DNA of 26,360 nt. It comes from JBFHNV01 sp965365655. GTDB taxonomy: Bacteria; Pseudomonadota; Gammaproteobacteria; HK1. Below the pieces are notes generated by a model that worked only from the letters and a program-made list of their open reading frames with translations, did no database searches and was not told where the DNA came from. A program made the position numbers and the translations under genes. This document shows, one piece after another, positions 7,672-15,535 of the stretch. The DNA is taken from contig CBDUCN010000023.1 in assembly GCA_965365655.1 (NCBI GenBank), positions 1 through 26,360 on the forward strand, given 5' to 3'. The stretch's first letter is position 1. Every line of letters starts with the position of its first letter.

Positions 7672-8037
7672 TCACGGCGAGCGCCGCTGCACGCCGGCCG
7701 CGGCGAGCCGATCCAGGTAGTCCTGCCACAGCGCGTCACGCCGGGTGCCGAGGCGGTAGAGCTCCGCGAAGGAGTACAGGCCGCTCGAGTGGCCGTCGTC
7801 GAAGACCAGCCGCACCGCGTAGTTGCCCACCGGCTCCACCGCGTCGATCGTCACCTGCTCCTTGCCCACCTGCAGCACTTCCTGCCCCGGGCCGTGGCCG
7901 CGCACCTCCGCCGACGGCGAGTGCACGCGCAGGAACTCCGCGCTCATCTCGAAGGTCTCGCCGCTGTCGTACGCGACCGTGAGCATGCGCGTGCCGCGCG
8001 TGTAGGTGATGTTTGTCGGTCGTGGTTCTGTTGCCAT
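7672..8037 (-). CDS. DUF971 protein (gamma-butyrobetaine hydroxylase-like N-terminal domain)
   Basis: 121 residues, ATG at 8037 with GGGGAA upstream. The whole protein is one DUF971 domain: ITYTRGTRMLTVAYDSGE, a central FLRVHSPSAEVRGH, VEPVGNYAVRLVFDDGHSSG and LYSFAELYRLG near the end, with a helical tail. The same domain forms the N-terminus of gamma-butyrobetaine hydroxylase and the C-terminus of plant HCF101, an Fe-S carrier related to ApbC. The free-standing bacterial form has no settled function. It is the first gene of the ubi run, 224 bp downstream of hslU on the same strand. I saw no convincing promoter in that 224-bp gap. Confidence 0.88.
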   Translation of the reverse strand: MATEPRPTNITYTRGTRMLTVAYDSGETFEMSAEFLRVHSPSAEVRGHGPGQEVLQVGKEQVTIDAVEPVGNYAVRLVFDDGHSSGLYSFAELYRLGTRRDALWQDYLDRLAAAGVQRRSP

Positions 8038-8261
8038 CTCGCGATTCCCCGAACGCGTGCCCGATCGGCGCCTGCGGGCCCCTGGCGTGTGCCGCAGCTA
8101 GGCGCCGGGCACGCGGCGAAAACAGACGGCGCCGTGCCGCGCGGTGCCTGCGACGGGGGCCGGCGCGGGCCGCCCGCAACGCAACGTCGCGAGGTCGTGC
8201 GCGGCGCGGCATCCGAACGCGCGCGCTGACGGCGACGTCGAGCGAGCCGTCCGCCGGCTGC

Positions 8262-9599
8262 TCACAGGATGTACCTGGACAGATCCTCGTCGCCCGCGAG
8301 CTCTCCGAGGTGGCGATCCACGTACGCGGCGTCGATCACCACCGACGGCCGGTCGAGGTCCGGGGCGTCGTAGGAGACGGTCTCCAGCAGCCGTTCCATG
8401 ACCGTGTGCAGCCGCCGCGCCCCGATGTTCTCCGTCTTCTCGTTCACCTGCCACGCCACCTCGGCGATGCGCGCGACGGCGTCCGCGGTGAACTCGAGCG
8501 TGACACCCTCGGTCGCGAGCAGGGCCAGGTACTGCTCCGTCAGCGACGCGTCGGGCTCGGTGAGGATGCGCACGAAGTCCTCTACCGAGAGCGCGTCCAG
8601 CTCGACGCGGATCGGCAGCCTGCCCTGCAGCTCCGGTATCAGGTCCGACGGCTTGGAGAGGTGGAAGGCTCCGGACGCGATGAACAGGATGTGGTCGGTG
8701 CGCACCATGCCGTACTTCGTGGACACGGTGCTGCCCTCGACCAGCGGCAGCAGGTCGCGCTGCACGCCCTCGCGCGACACGTCGGCGCCGCCGACGCCCG
8801 CCTCGGAGCGCCGGGTCACCTTGTCGATCTCGTCCAGGAACACGATGCCGTTCTCCTCCACGTCCGAGACCGCGGACGACTTCAGGTCGTCGTCGTTGAT
8901 GAGCCGGGCCGCTTCCTCCTCGGTGAGCAGGCGGAAGGCCTGGCGGACCTTGAGCTTGCGCGTCTTCGACTGGTTGCCGGCGAGATTCTGGAACATGCCC
9001 TGGAGCTGGCTGGTCATCTCCTCCATCCCGGGCGGCGCCATGATCTCCACGCCCAGCGTCGACTGGCGGAGCCGGACCTCCACCTCGCGCTCGTCCAGCG
9101 CCCCCTCGCGCAGCATCTTGCGGAACTTCTGGCGGGTCGCCGAGTCGCCGTCGCGGGACTCCTCCTTCGGCCAGTCGCCACTGCGCGCGGCCGGCAGCAG
9201 CGCGTCCAGCAGGCGCTCCTCGGCGGCCTCCTCGGCCCGCGATCGCACCTGCTCCGTCGCGCGCTCGCGGTTCATCGCGACGGCCACCTCGACGAGGTCG
9301 CGGATGATGGACTCCACGTCCCGGCCCACGTAGCCCACCTCCGTGAACTTGGTGGCCTCGACCTTGATGAAGGGCGCGCGCGCGAGGCGCGCGAGGCGGC
9401 GCGCGATCTCGGTCTTGCCGACGCCGGTGGGGCCGATCATCAGGATGTTCTTGGGCGTGACCTCGCGGCGCAGGTCCTCGGAGAGCTGCGCGCGGCGCCA
9501 GCGATTGCGCAGCGCGATCGCCACCGCGCGCTTCGCCTGCGCCTGGCCGATGATGTGCTTGTCCAGCTCGTGGACGATCTCGCGCGGCGTCATGCTCAT
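8262..9599 (-). CDS. hslU: HslU, ATPase subunit of the HslUV (ClpYQ) protease
   Basis: 445 residues (E. coli 443), an AAA+ unfoldase that feeds substrates to HslV. Walker A is GPTGVGKT (56-63). It is followed by the pore-loop region KFTEVGYVGRDVES, a long acidic I-domain, Walker B VFLDEID and a sensor-2 region near GARRLHTVMERLLE. The C-terminus LSRYIL has the hydrophobic tail that HslU inserts between HslV subunits to open it. The start ATG 9599 overlaps the hslV stop (ATGA), so synthesis of the two subunits is coupled; a second in-frame ATG lies at 9593. It is transcribed after hslV from the same promoter. Confidence 0.98.
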   Translation of the reverse strand: MSMTPREIVHELDKHIIGQAQAKRAVAIALRNRWRRAQLSEDLRREVTPKNILMIGPTGVGKTEIARRLARLARAPFIKVEATKFTEVGYVGRDVESIIRDLVEVAVAMNRERATEQVRSRAEEAAEERLLDALLPAARSGDWPKEESRDGDSATRQKFRKMLREGALDEREVEVRLRQSTLGVEIMAPPGMEEMTSQLQGMFQNLAGNQSKTRKLKVRQAFRLLTEEEAARLINDDDLKSSAVSDVEENGIVFLDEIDKVTRRSEAGVGGADVSREGVQRDLLPLVEGSTVSTKYGMVRTDHILFIASGAFHLSKPSDLIPELQGRLPIRVELDALSVEDFVRILTEPDASLTEQYLALLATEGVTLEFTADAVARIAEVAWQVNEKTENIGARRLHTVMERLLETVSYDAPDLDRPSVVIDAAYVDRHLGELAGDEDLSRYIL

Positions 9600-10144
9600 G
9601 CGTCGCCCTCCCCCAGCGTCTCCACGCTGACGGAGTGATTCGTGTAGATGCAGATGTCGGCCGCCAGCGCCAGGGCACGCTCGACGATCTCGCGCGCGCC
9701 GAACGTGGTGTGCTCGACCAGCGCCCGCGCCGCGGCCTGCGCGTAGCCGCCGCCGGAGCCGATCGCCATCACGTCGTGCTCCGGCTCCACGACGTCGCCG
9801 TTGCCGGAGATGACGAGGGTCGCGTCCGCGTCGGCCACCAGCAGCAGCGCCTCGAGCCGGCGCAGCATGCGGTCGGTGCGCCAGTCCTTGGCCAGCTCCA
9901 CCGCCGAGCGCGCGAGGTGCCCCTGGTGGCGCTCCAGCTTGCCCTCGAAGCGCTCGAACAGCGTGAAGGCGTCCGCGGTCCCTCCGGCGAAGCCCGCGAT
10001 CACCTTGCCGTGGTGGAGGCGGCGCACCTTGCGCGCGTTGCCCTTGAGCACCGCGTCGCCGAGGGTGACCTGGCCGTCACCGCCGATGGCCACCACGCTG
10101 CCGCGGCGGGCCGCCACGATGGTGGTGCCTGAGAACTGCTGCAT
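9596..10144 (-). CDS. hslV: HslV, proteolytic subunit of the HslUV protease
   Basis: 182 residues. HslV is an N-terminal-threonine hydrolase that forms two stacked hexameric rings. The nucleophile would be Thr7 in GTTIVAARRG, after a six-residue leader MQQFSG that must be removed; many gammaproteobacterial HslVs start directly with MTTIV. Other family blocks are GGDGQVTLGDAVLKG, KVIAGFAGGTADAFTLFERFE and MAIGSGGGYAQAAARAL. The start ATG 10144 has GGCCG-type purine-poor upstream sequence, so the SD is weak. A candidate extended -10 promoter lies about 42 nt upstream. The stop overlaps the hslU start. Confidence 0.97.
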   Translation of the reverse strand: MQQFSGTTIVAARRGSVVAIGGDGQVTLGDAVLKGNARKVRRLHHGKVIAGFAGGTADAFTLFERFEGKLERHQGHLARSAVELAKDWRTDRMLRRLEALLLVADADATLVISGNGDVVEPEHDVMAIGSGGGYAQAAARALVEHTTFGAREIVERALALAADICIYTNHSVSVETLGEGDA

Positions 10145-10185
10145 GGGAACGGCCGGAACGGACGGGCGTGGGCGAACGGGCGCCG

Positions 10186-10194
10186 ATCATACCA
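10186..10194 (-). promoter_or_regulatory. Candidate extended -10 promoter for hslVU
   Basis: On the minus strand the sequence is TGGTATGAT: a TGn extension and a -10 hexamer TATGAT with five of six consensus bases, in a strongly GC-rich gap between xerC and hslV. No recognisable -35 lies 17 bp upstream, as is common for extended -10 promoters. It does not look like a sigma-32 heat-shock promoter. Confidence 0.5.
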
Positions 10195-10234
10195 GCCGCG
10201 ATCCGGGCCGCACGCCGTCCGGCGCGGCGCGCGC

Positions 10235-11152
10235 TCAGGCCTTGCCCCGCCCGCGCCGCCGCGCACGCGGGTGAGCCTTGTCGTAGACCCGCGCGAGGTG
10301 CTGGAAGTCGAGGTGCGTGTACACCTGGGTGGTGGCGATGTCGGCATGCCCGAGCAGCTCCTGCACCGCGCGCAGGTCGCCGCTCGACTCCAGCAGGTGT
10401 GACGCGAAGGAATGGCGCAGCATGTGCGGATGCAGGTGCACGCCGAGGCCACTCTCGCGCGCCCGCCGCGAGACCCGCAGCTGCACCGCCCGCTCCGACA
10501 GGCGCCGCCCGCGCTGCCCGACGAACACCGCGCTCTCGCCCGGCCCGGCGAGCCCGCGCCGCACCGCGAGCCAGCGGAGCAGCGCCTCGCGTGCCTTGCG
10601 CCCGACCGGCACCCGGCGCACCTTGCGCCCCTTGCCCTCCACCTGCACCACCCCGTCGTCCAGGTCCAGCCGCGAGAGATCCAGCGACACCAGCTCGGCC
10701 AGGCGCAGACCGGAGGAGTAGAACAGCTCGAGCATCGCGGCGTCGCGGACCGCGAGCGGCTCGTCCGCCGGGGCGTCCATCAGCGCGGCGGTCGCGTCGG
10801 CGTCCAGGGTGCGCGGCAGGTGGCGCGGCGCGCGGGGCGCCGACACGCCGCGGGCCGGGTCGTTCGCCAGCACCCCCTCCGCCTGCAGGTGGCGGAAGAA
10901 CGCGCGCAGCGCGGACAGCTCCCGGGCGATCGTGCGTCCGCCCACGCCTTCGCGGTGCCGGCGGGCCACGTGACCGCGCAACACGGCCGGCGTGACCTGC
11001 CGCCAGGCATTCACGCCCTGCGCCTCGAGCCCCGACACCAGCCGCTCGAGGTCCCGCCGGTACGCGCGCACGGTGTGCGGCGACAGGCGCCGCTCGTCGC
11101 GCAGCACGCGCTCGAAGCCGTCGATCCAGCGCCCCAGCGCCGGGTCGCTCAC
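10235..11152 (-). CDS. xerC: XerC, site-specific tyrosine recombinase
   Basis: 305 residues, GTG start at 11152, four bases after the DUF484 stop. There is an N-terminal SAM-like core-binding domain (about 1-100) and a C-terminal catalytic domain. The full catalytic set is visible: Arg150 in SGLRLAEL, Lys174 in EGKGRKVR, His243 and Arg246 in HMLRHSF, His269 in LLGHA and the nucleophile Tyr278 in TQVYTHLDF. With XerD it resolves chromosome dimers at dif. XerC rather than XerD or a phage integrase is inferred from the dapF-DUF484-xerC order, which is typical of chromosomal xerC. No dif-like site was recognised in the window. A basic C-terminal tail (RARRRGRGK) extends past the catalytic domain. 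Confidence 0.95.
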   Translation of the reverse strand: MSDPALGRWIDGFERVLRDERRLSPHTVRAYRRDLERLVSGLEAQGVNAWRQVTPAVLRGHVARRHREGVGGRTIARELSALRAFFRHLQAEGVLANDPARGVSAPRAPRHLPRTLDADATAALMDAPADEPLAVRDAAMLELFYSSGLRLAELVSLDLSRLDLDDGVVQVEGKGRKVRRVPVGRKAREALLRWLAVRRGLAGPGESAVFVGQRGRRLSERAVQLRVSRRARESGLGVHLHPHMLRHSFASHLLESSGDLRAVQELLGHADIATTQVYTHLDFQHLARVYDKAHPRARRRGRGKA

Positions 11153-11156
11153 GGCG

Positions 11157-11870
11157 TCAGCGCACCCGCGGCGCGAGCAGCCGGCCCAGCACGTCGGCGA
11201 GCTGGCGCAGGTACAAGGTGCCCATCGCCGGCGTGAAGCGTGACGCGCTGGCGCTCGCGATCGCGAGCACGCCGTGCCGGGGGCCCGGCGACAGCGGCAG
11301 CAGCGCCAGCGAGCCGATCTCTGCCGCGCGCTCGCCGAACAGCCACTGCGCCTCGGGGCCGCGGGGCGGCCCGCAGGCCGGCTGGCGGCTCTCCAGCAGC
11401 ACCCCGAACAGGGCCAGGCCCGGGTCGCGGGGACCGATCAGCTCCGCGAGCCCGCGGTCCTCCTCGGCGCGCGGCTCGGCGAAGATGCGCAGGCTGACGA
11501 GGTCGGCGCCGAAGCCGTCCGCGAGGCCCTGGTACAGCGACGTGAACAGCTCGTCGGTGGCCGGGCTCTCGATCAGCGCGAGCACCAGCCGGTGCAGCCG
11601 CTGCGCCAGCTCCTCGTTGCCCCGCGCGTTCGCGATCAGCGCTCCCAGGCGCTCCCTGGAGGCCTCGACTTCCTGGCGCAGCACCTGCACCTGGTGCTCG
11701 ATCAGGGACACCGCGCCGTCACAGTCGTGGGCGACGTCGAGCGCGGCCAGCAGCTCCGGATGGCGACGCAGGAACCCGGGATGCTCGCGCAGCCAGGCCA
11801 CGACCTGCTCCTCGTCGGCGTCCGCAGGGGCCGCCGCGGCAGCCCGCGGCGGCGTGTTCGGTGAACTCAA
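11157..11870 (-). CDS. DUF484 family GAF-like protein
   Basis: 237 residues, assuming the TTG at 11870-11868 that overlaps the dapF stop as TTGA; no ATG or GTG gives a better start. Features are an Ala/Pro-rich leader, EEQVVAWLREHPGFLRRHPELL (the usual DUF484 opening), VSLIEHQVQVLRQEVEA leading into a coiled coil, and a GAF-like domain (about 95-235) ending RFTPAMGTLYLRQLADVLGRLL. The family sits between dapF and xerC in many Beta- and Gammaproteobacteria, and its function is not established. The rare TTG start, used as a stop/start overlap, implies translation coupled to dapF. Confidence 0.88.
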   Translation of the reverse strand: MSSPNTPPRAAAAAPADADEEQVVAWLREHPGFLRRHPELLAALDVAHDCDGAVSLIEHQVQVLRQEVEASRERLGALIANARGNEELAQRLHRLVLALIESPATDELFTSLYQGLADGFGADLVSLRIFAEPRAEEDRGLAELIGPRDPGLALFGVLLESRQPACGPPRGPEAQWLFGERAAEIGSLALLPLSPGPRHGVLAIASASASRFTPAMGTLYLRQLADVLGRLLAPRVR

Positions 11871-12706
11871 AACGTGATCTCTCCTTCGTAGCTGAGCGCC
11901 GCCGGCCCGGTCATGACCACCCCCAGACCCTCGCCGCCCCATTCGATCTCCACGTCGCCGCCGGGCAACGACACGCGCACCCGCTCCGCGAGCAGCCCCT
12001 GCATCCGGCCGCACACCACGGCCGCGCAGGCGCCGCTGCCGCAGGCCAGGGTCTCGCCGACGCCGCGCTCGAAGACCCGCAGGCGCACGTGGTCCGGCGA
12101 CAGCACCTGCATGAAGCCCACGTTCACGCCGTCGGGGAACATGCCCAGGGCCTGCACCCCGGGCCCGAGGCGCGCCACCGGCGCGGCGTCCACGTCGTCC
12201 ACCAGCAGCACCGCGTGCGGATTGCCCATCGACACGGCCCCGACCTCGAGGCGCTCCCCGCCGACCTGCAGCGGGTAGCGGGCGGCACGCGACGGCACGT
12301 CGATCGGCACCTGCCGCGGCTCCAGGCCCGGTGCCTCAAGCGTCGCGCGCACCTGGCCGCCGCCGAGGAGGGCCACCCGGGCCGGCCCGCCGGGTGTGAC
12401 CACGGCGAACTCGCGCCCGCGCACCATGCCGTGGCGGTGCGCGTACACCGCGAAGCAGCGCAGGCCGTTGCCGCACTGACCGGCGCTGCTGCCGTCCGCG
12501 TTGTAGACGGCCATCGCGACCGGGGCCGCCGCGGCGTCGCCGGCCGCCGGCGCGCGGGCCACCAGCACCTGGTCGCAGCCGACGCCCCGGTGCCGATCGG
12601 CGAGCCGGCGAATGCGCTCGGGCGTCAGTTCCAGCGTCCGGGCACGGTCGTCCAACAGCACGAAATCATTGCCGTTTCCGTGCATCTTGGCGAAGGGGAC
12701 GCGCAT
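11867..12706 (-). CDS. dapF: Diaminopimelate epimerase
   Basis: 279 residues (E. coli 274). It interconverts LL- and meso-diaminopimelate for lysine and peptidoglycan synthesis. The start ATG 12706 gives MRVPFAKMHGNGNDF, the canonical N-terminus; upstream in-frame sequence is Arg-rich and not family-like. The two catalytic cysteines are Cys78 in AGQCGNGLRC and Cys222 in ACGSGACA, and the substrate-binding GNPHAV and GVNVGFMQV motifs are present. It is the first gene of the dapF-DUF484-xerC run, and its stop overlaps the DUF484 start (TTGA). The 180-nt upstream segment 12707-12890 is GC-rich with no gene I can support. Confidence 0.98.
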   Translation of the reverse strand: MRVPFAKMHGNGNDFVLLDDRARTLELTPERIRRLADRHRGVGCDQVLVARAPAAGDAAAAPVAMAVYNADGSSAGQCGNGLRCFAVYAHRHGMVRGREFAVVTPGGPARVALLGGGQVRATLEAPGLEPRQVPIDVPSRAARYPLQVGGERLEVGAVSMGNPHAVLLVDDVDAAPVARLGPGVQALGMFPDGVNVGFMQVLSPDHVRLRVFERGVGETLACGSGACAAVVCGRMQGLLAERVRVSLPGGDVEIEWGGEGLGVVMTGPAALSYEGEITF

Positions 12707-12929
12707 CGCGCGAAGCCTAGCGGCCCCCCTCGCGAATTGCACCCGACGCGCGTGCGCGCGGCCGGTAGGCGCGGCGCCGTACGTGGCGGCCCTGCCCCGG
12801 CGCCAGGAACGGCGAGGCGTGGCGCAAAACCGGCCCGCGCGCCGGCCGATCGCACGGCCGCGCCATGCGCCGCCGACCGAGGGAACGATGAACAGCCTCA
12901 CAGAACCGCTAATTGCAAGTCGAATTTCG

Positions 12930-12959
12930 TTGTAGTTTCAGTAGAGTATCACCTATAGT
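12930..12959 (+). promoter_or_regulatory. Candidate sigma-70 promoter of the kinase operon
   Basis: TTGTAG (12930-12935), an 18-bp spacer and TATAGT (12954-12959, five of six consensus bases). It lies in a short AT-rich island (about 12890-12965) that stands out in this GC-rich window, immediately before the GTG start of the CHASE2 kinase. The predicted transcript would begin near 12966 and have a leader of roughly 20 nt. The -10 is good; the -35 matches only three positions, so an activator may be involved. Confidence 0.45.
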
Positions 12960-12973
12960 TACACCGTTGTCCT
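12945..12973 (-). promoter_or_regulatory. Possible divergent promoter toward dapF
   Basis: On the minus strand, AGGACA (12973-12968) and GATACT (12950-12945) are separated by 17 bp, each matching four of six consensus bases. This lies inside the AT-rich island and overlaps the forward promoter candidate, so the two would compete for polymerase. The leader to dapF would be over 200 nt. The evidence is weak. Confidence 0.25.
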
Positions 12974-12986
12974 AAGTGGTGTCGCG

Positions 12987-15521
12987 GTGAAACAGGGCTT
13001 CTGGTCAGCCGACTGGCTGGTAGGGCTGGTCGTGTGCGTCGTCTTCGCCGTCGCAGCGTGGGCGGGCAATCCGTTGCTCAACGGCCTGGAACGCGCCGTC
13101 TACGACGCCGGCGTGCGCGCGTCGGACGAGCCGCCCAGCGACCGCATCGCGGTCGTCGCCATCGACGACGAGAGCATCGCCAACATCGGCCGCTGGCCGT
13201 GGCCGCGGGACGTGATCAGCGACATGGTCGGCACGCTCGCGAAGGGTGGCGCGAAGGTGATCGGCGTCCCGATCGCGTTCTCCGAGCCGCAGGACATCCC
13301 CGGCCTCGCCTACATCGAGCGCATCGACGAGCTGCACCGCGCCGCCGGCGAGCCCGTGCCACCCATCAGCGAGGTGGTTCGCGAGGCGCGCCGCGACCTG
13401 GACACCGACGCGACCCTCGCGCGGCAGATCGGGGCCGCCGGAAACGTGGTGCTGGGCATGGAGTTCGTGATCCAGGAGCCGGTGGGCAACCCGGACGCGC
13501 CGCTGCCGGAGTACGTCACCCGCAACTTCATCGCTGCCGACAGCCCGAAGGTTCAGGCCAGCGCCGACGCGCTGGACTACGGCCTGCTGCCGTGGCCGGC
13601 ATCCCGGGCCGTGACTCCGCCTATCCCGGCCCTCGGCGAGGCGGCCGCGTCGATCGGGCACATGAACGTGATCCTGGACGAGTACGGCAACCGCAACGAG
13701 CCGCTGGTGTTGCGCTACTACGACAGCTTCGTGCCCTCGTTCGCGCTGCAGGTCGCGGCGAAGAGCCTCAACCTGGGTCCGTCGGACATCGGCCTCACCC
13801 TCGGCGAATCGGTGCAGCTCGGGCGGCTGCGCATCGGCACCAACTCCTACCTGGAGATGCTGACGTTCTTCTACTCCGGCCGCGACGGCAAGGCGCCGTT
13901 CCCCGTCGATTCGTTCTTCGACGTGCGCGAGGGGAAGATCCCGCCCCGCAAGTACCGCGACAAGGTGGTGCTGATCGGTCCGACGGCCACCGGCGTCGGC
14001 ACCCCGCAGAAGACGCCGGTGGACCCCGCGATGGCGCCGGTGGTCTCGCTGGCCCACGCCGTGTCCAGCATCCTCCAGGAGCATTTCTTCGTGGTCCCGT
14101 CCTGGGCGGGCTGGGCGGAGCTGGCCGTGTTCCTGCTCGTCGCGGCCTACCTGGTCGCGCTGCTGCCGCGCCTGAAGGCGGGGCCCGCCGCAGGGCTGAC
14201 GGTGGTGGTCCTGCTGCTGCTGCTCGGCACCGAGTTCGGGCTGATGACCACCCAGGCCACCTGGCTCAAGCTGGTCACCCCGGCGGCGCTGCTGCTGGTC
14301 GGGCACGTGGTGCTCACCACCAAGCGCTTCCTGGTCACCGAGCGGGGCAAGGAGAAGTCGGAGGCGGAGTCGGCGGAGACCAACCGCATGCTGGGTCTCG
14401 CCTACCAGGGCAAGGGCGAGCTGGACATGGCCTTCGCGTCGTTCCGCAAGGTCCACCCGGTGGACGACTCGGTGCTCGACCTCATCTACAACCTGGCGCT
14501 GGACTTCGAGCGCAAGCGCCAGTTCAACAAGGCCGTCTCGGTCTACCAGTACATCTGCCAGCACGACGCCGGATTCCGGGACGTGCAGACGCGCATGAAC
14601 CGCAGCCGCAACCTGGAGGAGACCGTGCTCCTGGGCTCCGGCGGCGGCTCGGCGACCGCCACCCTGCTGGTGGACGGCGGCGGGGTCTCCAAGCCGATGC
14701 TGGGCCGCTACGAGGTGGAGAAGGAGCTGGGCAAGGGCGCGATGGGCGTCGTGTACCTGGGCAAGGATCCGAAGATCAACCGCACGGTGGCCATCAAGAC
14801 GATGGCGCTGTCCCAGGAGTTCGAGGCCGACGAGCTGGACGAGGTGAAGGAGCGGTTCTTCCGCGAGGCGGAGACCGCCGGGCGACTCAACCACCCGAAC
14901 ATCGTCACCATCTTCGACGCCGGCGAGGAGCACGACCTCGCGTACATCGCGATGGAGTTCCTCAAGGGCAAGGACCTGACCCCGTTCACGAAGCCAGGCT
15001 CGCTGCTGGATGTCCGGAAAGTCATTGATATCGTTGTGAAATCGGCCGAGGCTCTGGACTACGCCCATGCCGAGAACGTGGTGCACCGCGATATCAAACC
15101 CGCTAACATCATGTACGAGCCGGACCAAGGAAACGTGAAGCTCACCGACTTCGGGATTGCGCGCATCACCGACGCGAGCAAGACGAAGACCGGCATGGTC
15201 CTCGGAACTCCGTCCTACATGTCGCCCGAGCAGCTCCAGGGCAAGAAGGTGGACGGGCGATCCGACCTGTTCTCCCTGGGCGTGATGTTGTACCAGCTGC
15301 TGACCGGCGCGCTGCCGTTCACCGGGGACTCGATGACCACCCTGATGTGGAACATCAGCCGCGAGCCGCACCCCGACCTCGCGCAGGTGCGCCCGGACCT
15401 CCCGCCATGCCTGAAGGCTATAATTGACAAGGCGTTGCAGAAATCGGCCAATGACCGCTACGCGCGCGGCGCGCAGATGGCGAACGACCTGCGGGCCTGC
15501 GCGGCCAGCCTGGATCCTTGA
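12987..15521 (+). CDS. CHASE2-TPR-Ser/Thr protein kinase (membrane receptor kinase)
   Basis: 844 residues. Order of parts: TM helix (about 9-26); extracytoplasmic CHASE2 sensor (about 30-370; VVAIDDESI and GRWPWPR early, KVVLIGPTATGVGT late); three TM helices (about 376-394, 398-417 and 427-446); a short TPR-like region (about 462-535; LGLAYQGKGELDMAFASFRKV); a Ser/Gly/Thr linker; and a Hanks-type kinase domain (about 575-840). Kinase motifs are intact: GKGAMG (582-587), Lys604 in AIKT, HRDIKPAN with catalytic Asp702, DFG (721-723) and a Thr/Ser-rich activation loop ending MSPEQ (745-749). It should phosphorylate Ser/Thr in response to a periplasmic cue, which is unknown. The start is GTG 12987 with a weak SD. 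The PP2C phosphatase and FHA genes follow directly. Confidence 0.95.
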   Translation: MKQGFWSADWLVGLVVCVVFAVAAWAGNPLLNGLERAVYDAGVRASDEPPSDRIAVVAIDDESIANIGRWPWPRDVISDMVGTLAKGGAKVIGVPIAFSEPQDIPGLAYIERIDELHRAAGEPVPPISEVVREARRDLDTDATLARQIGAAGNVVLGMEFVIQEPVGNPDAPLPEYVTRNFIAADSPKVQASADALDYGLLPWPASRAVTPPIPALGEAAASIGHMNVILDEYGNRNEPLVLRYYDSFVPSFALQVAAKSLNLGPSDIGLTLGESVQLGRLRIGTNSYLEMLTFFYSGRDGKAPFPVDSFFDVREGKIPPRKYRDKVVLIGPTATGVGTPQKTPVDPAMAPVVSLAHAVSSILQEHFFVVPSWAGWAELAVFLLVAAYLVALLPRLKAGPAAGLTVVVLLLLLGTEFGLMTTQATWLKLVTPAALLLVGHVVLTTKRFLVTERGKEKSEAESAETNRMLGLAYQGKGELDMAFASFRKVHPVDDSVLDLIYNLALDFERKRQFNKAVSVYQYICQHDAGFRDVQTRMNRSRNLEETVLLGSGGGSATATLLVDGGGVSKPMLGRYEVEKELGKGAMGVVYLGKDPKINRTVAIKTMALSQEFEADELDEVKERFFREAETAGRLNHPNIVTIFDAGEEHDLAYIAMEFLKGKDLTPFTKPGSLLDVRKVIDIVVKSAEALDYAHAENVVHRDIKPANIMYEPDQGNVKLTDFGIARITDASKTKTGMVLGTPSYMSPEQLQGKKVDGRSDLFSLGVMLYQLLTGALPFTGDSMTTLMWNISREPHPDLAQVRPDLPPCLKAIIDKALQKSANDRYARGAQMANDLRACAASLDP

Positions 15522-15535
15522 GGCGATGCCGACGC

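Noticed and set aside
8126..8135. Palindrome ACGGCGCCGT followed on the minus strand by CTGTTTTC, as a terminator of hslU
   Set aside because: The symmetrical core leaves no room for a loop and the T-run is interrupted; it lies nearly 130 nt past the stop with no better stem around it.
10235..11152. XerC gene as a phage integrase or sign of a mobile element
   Set aside because: It sits in the conserved dapF-DUF484-xerC order with housekeeping genes on both sides; no att repeats or phage genes were seen.
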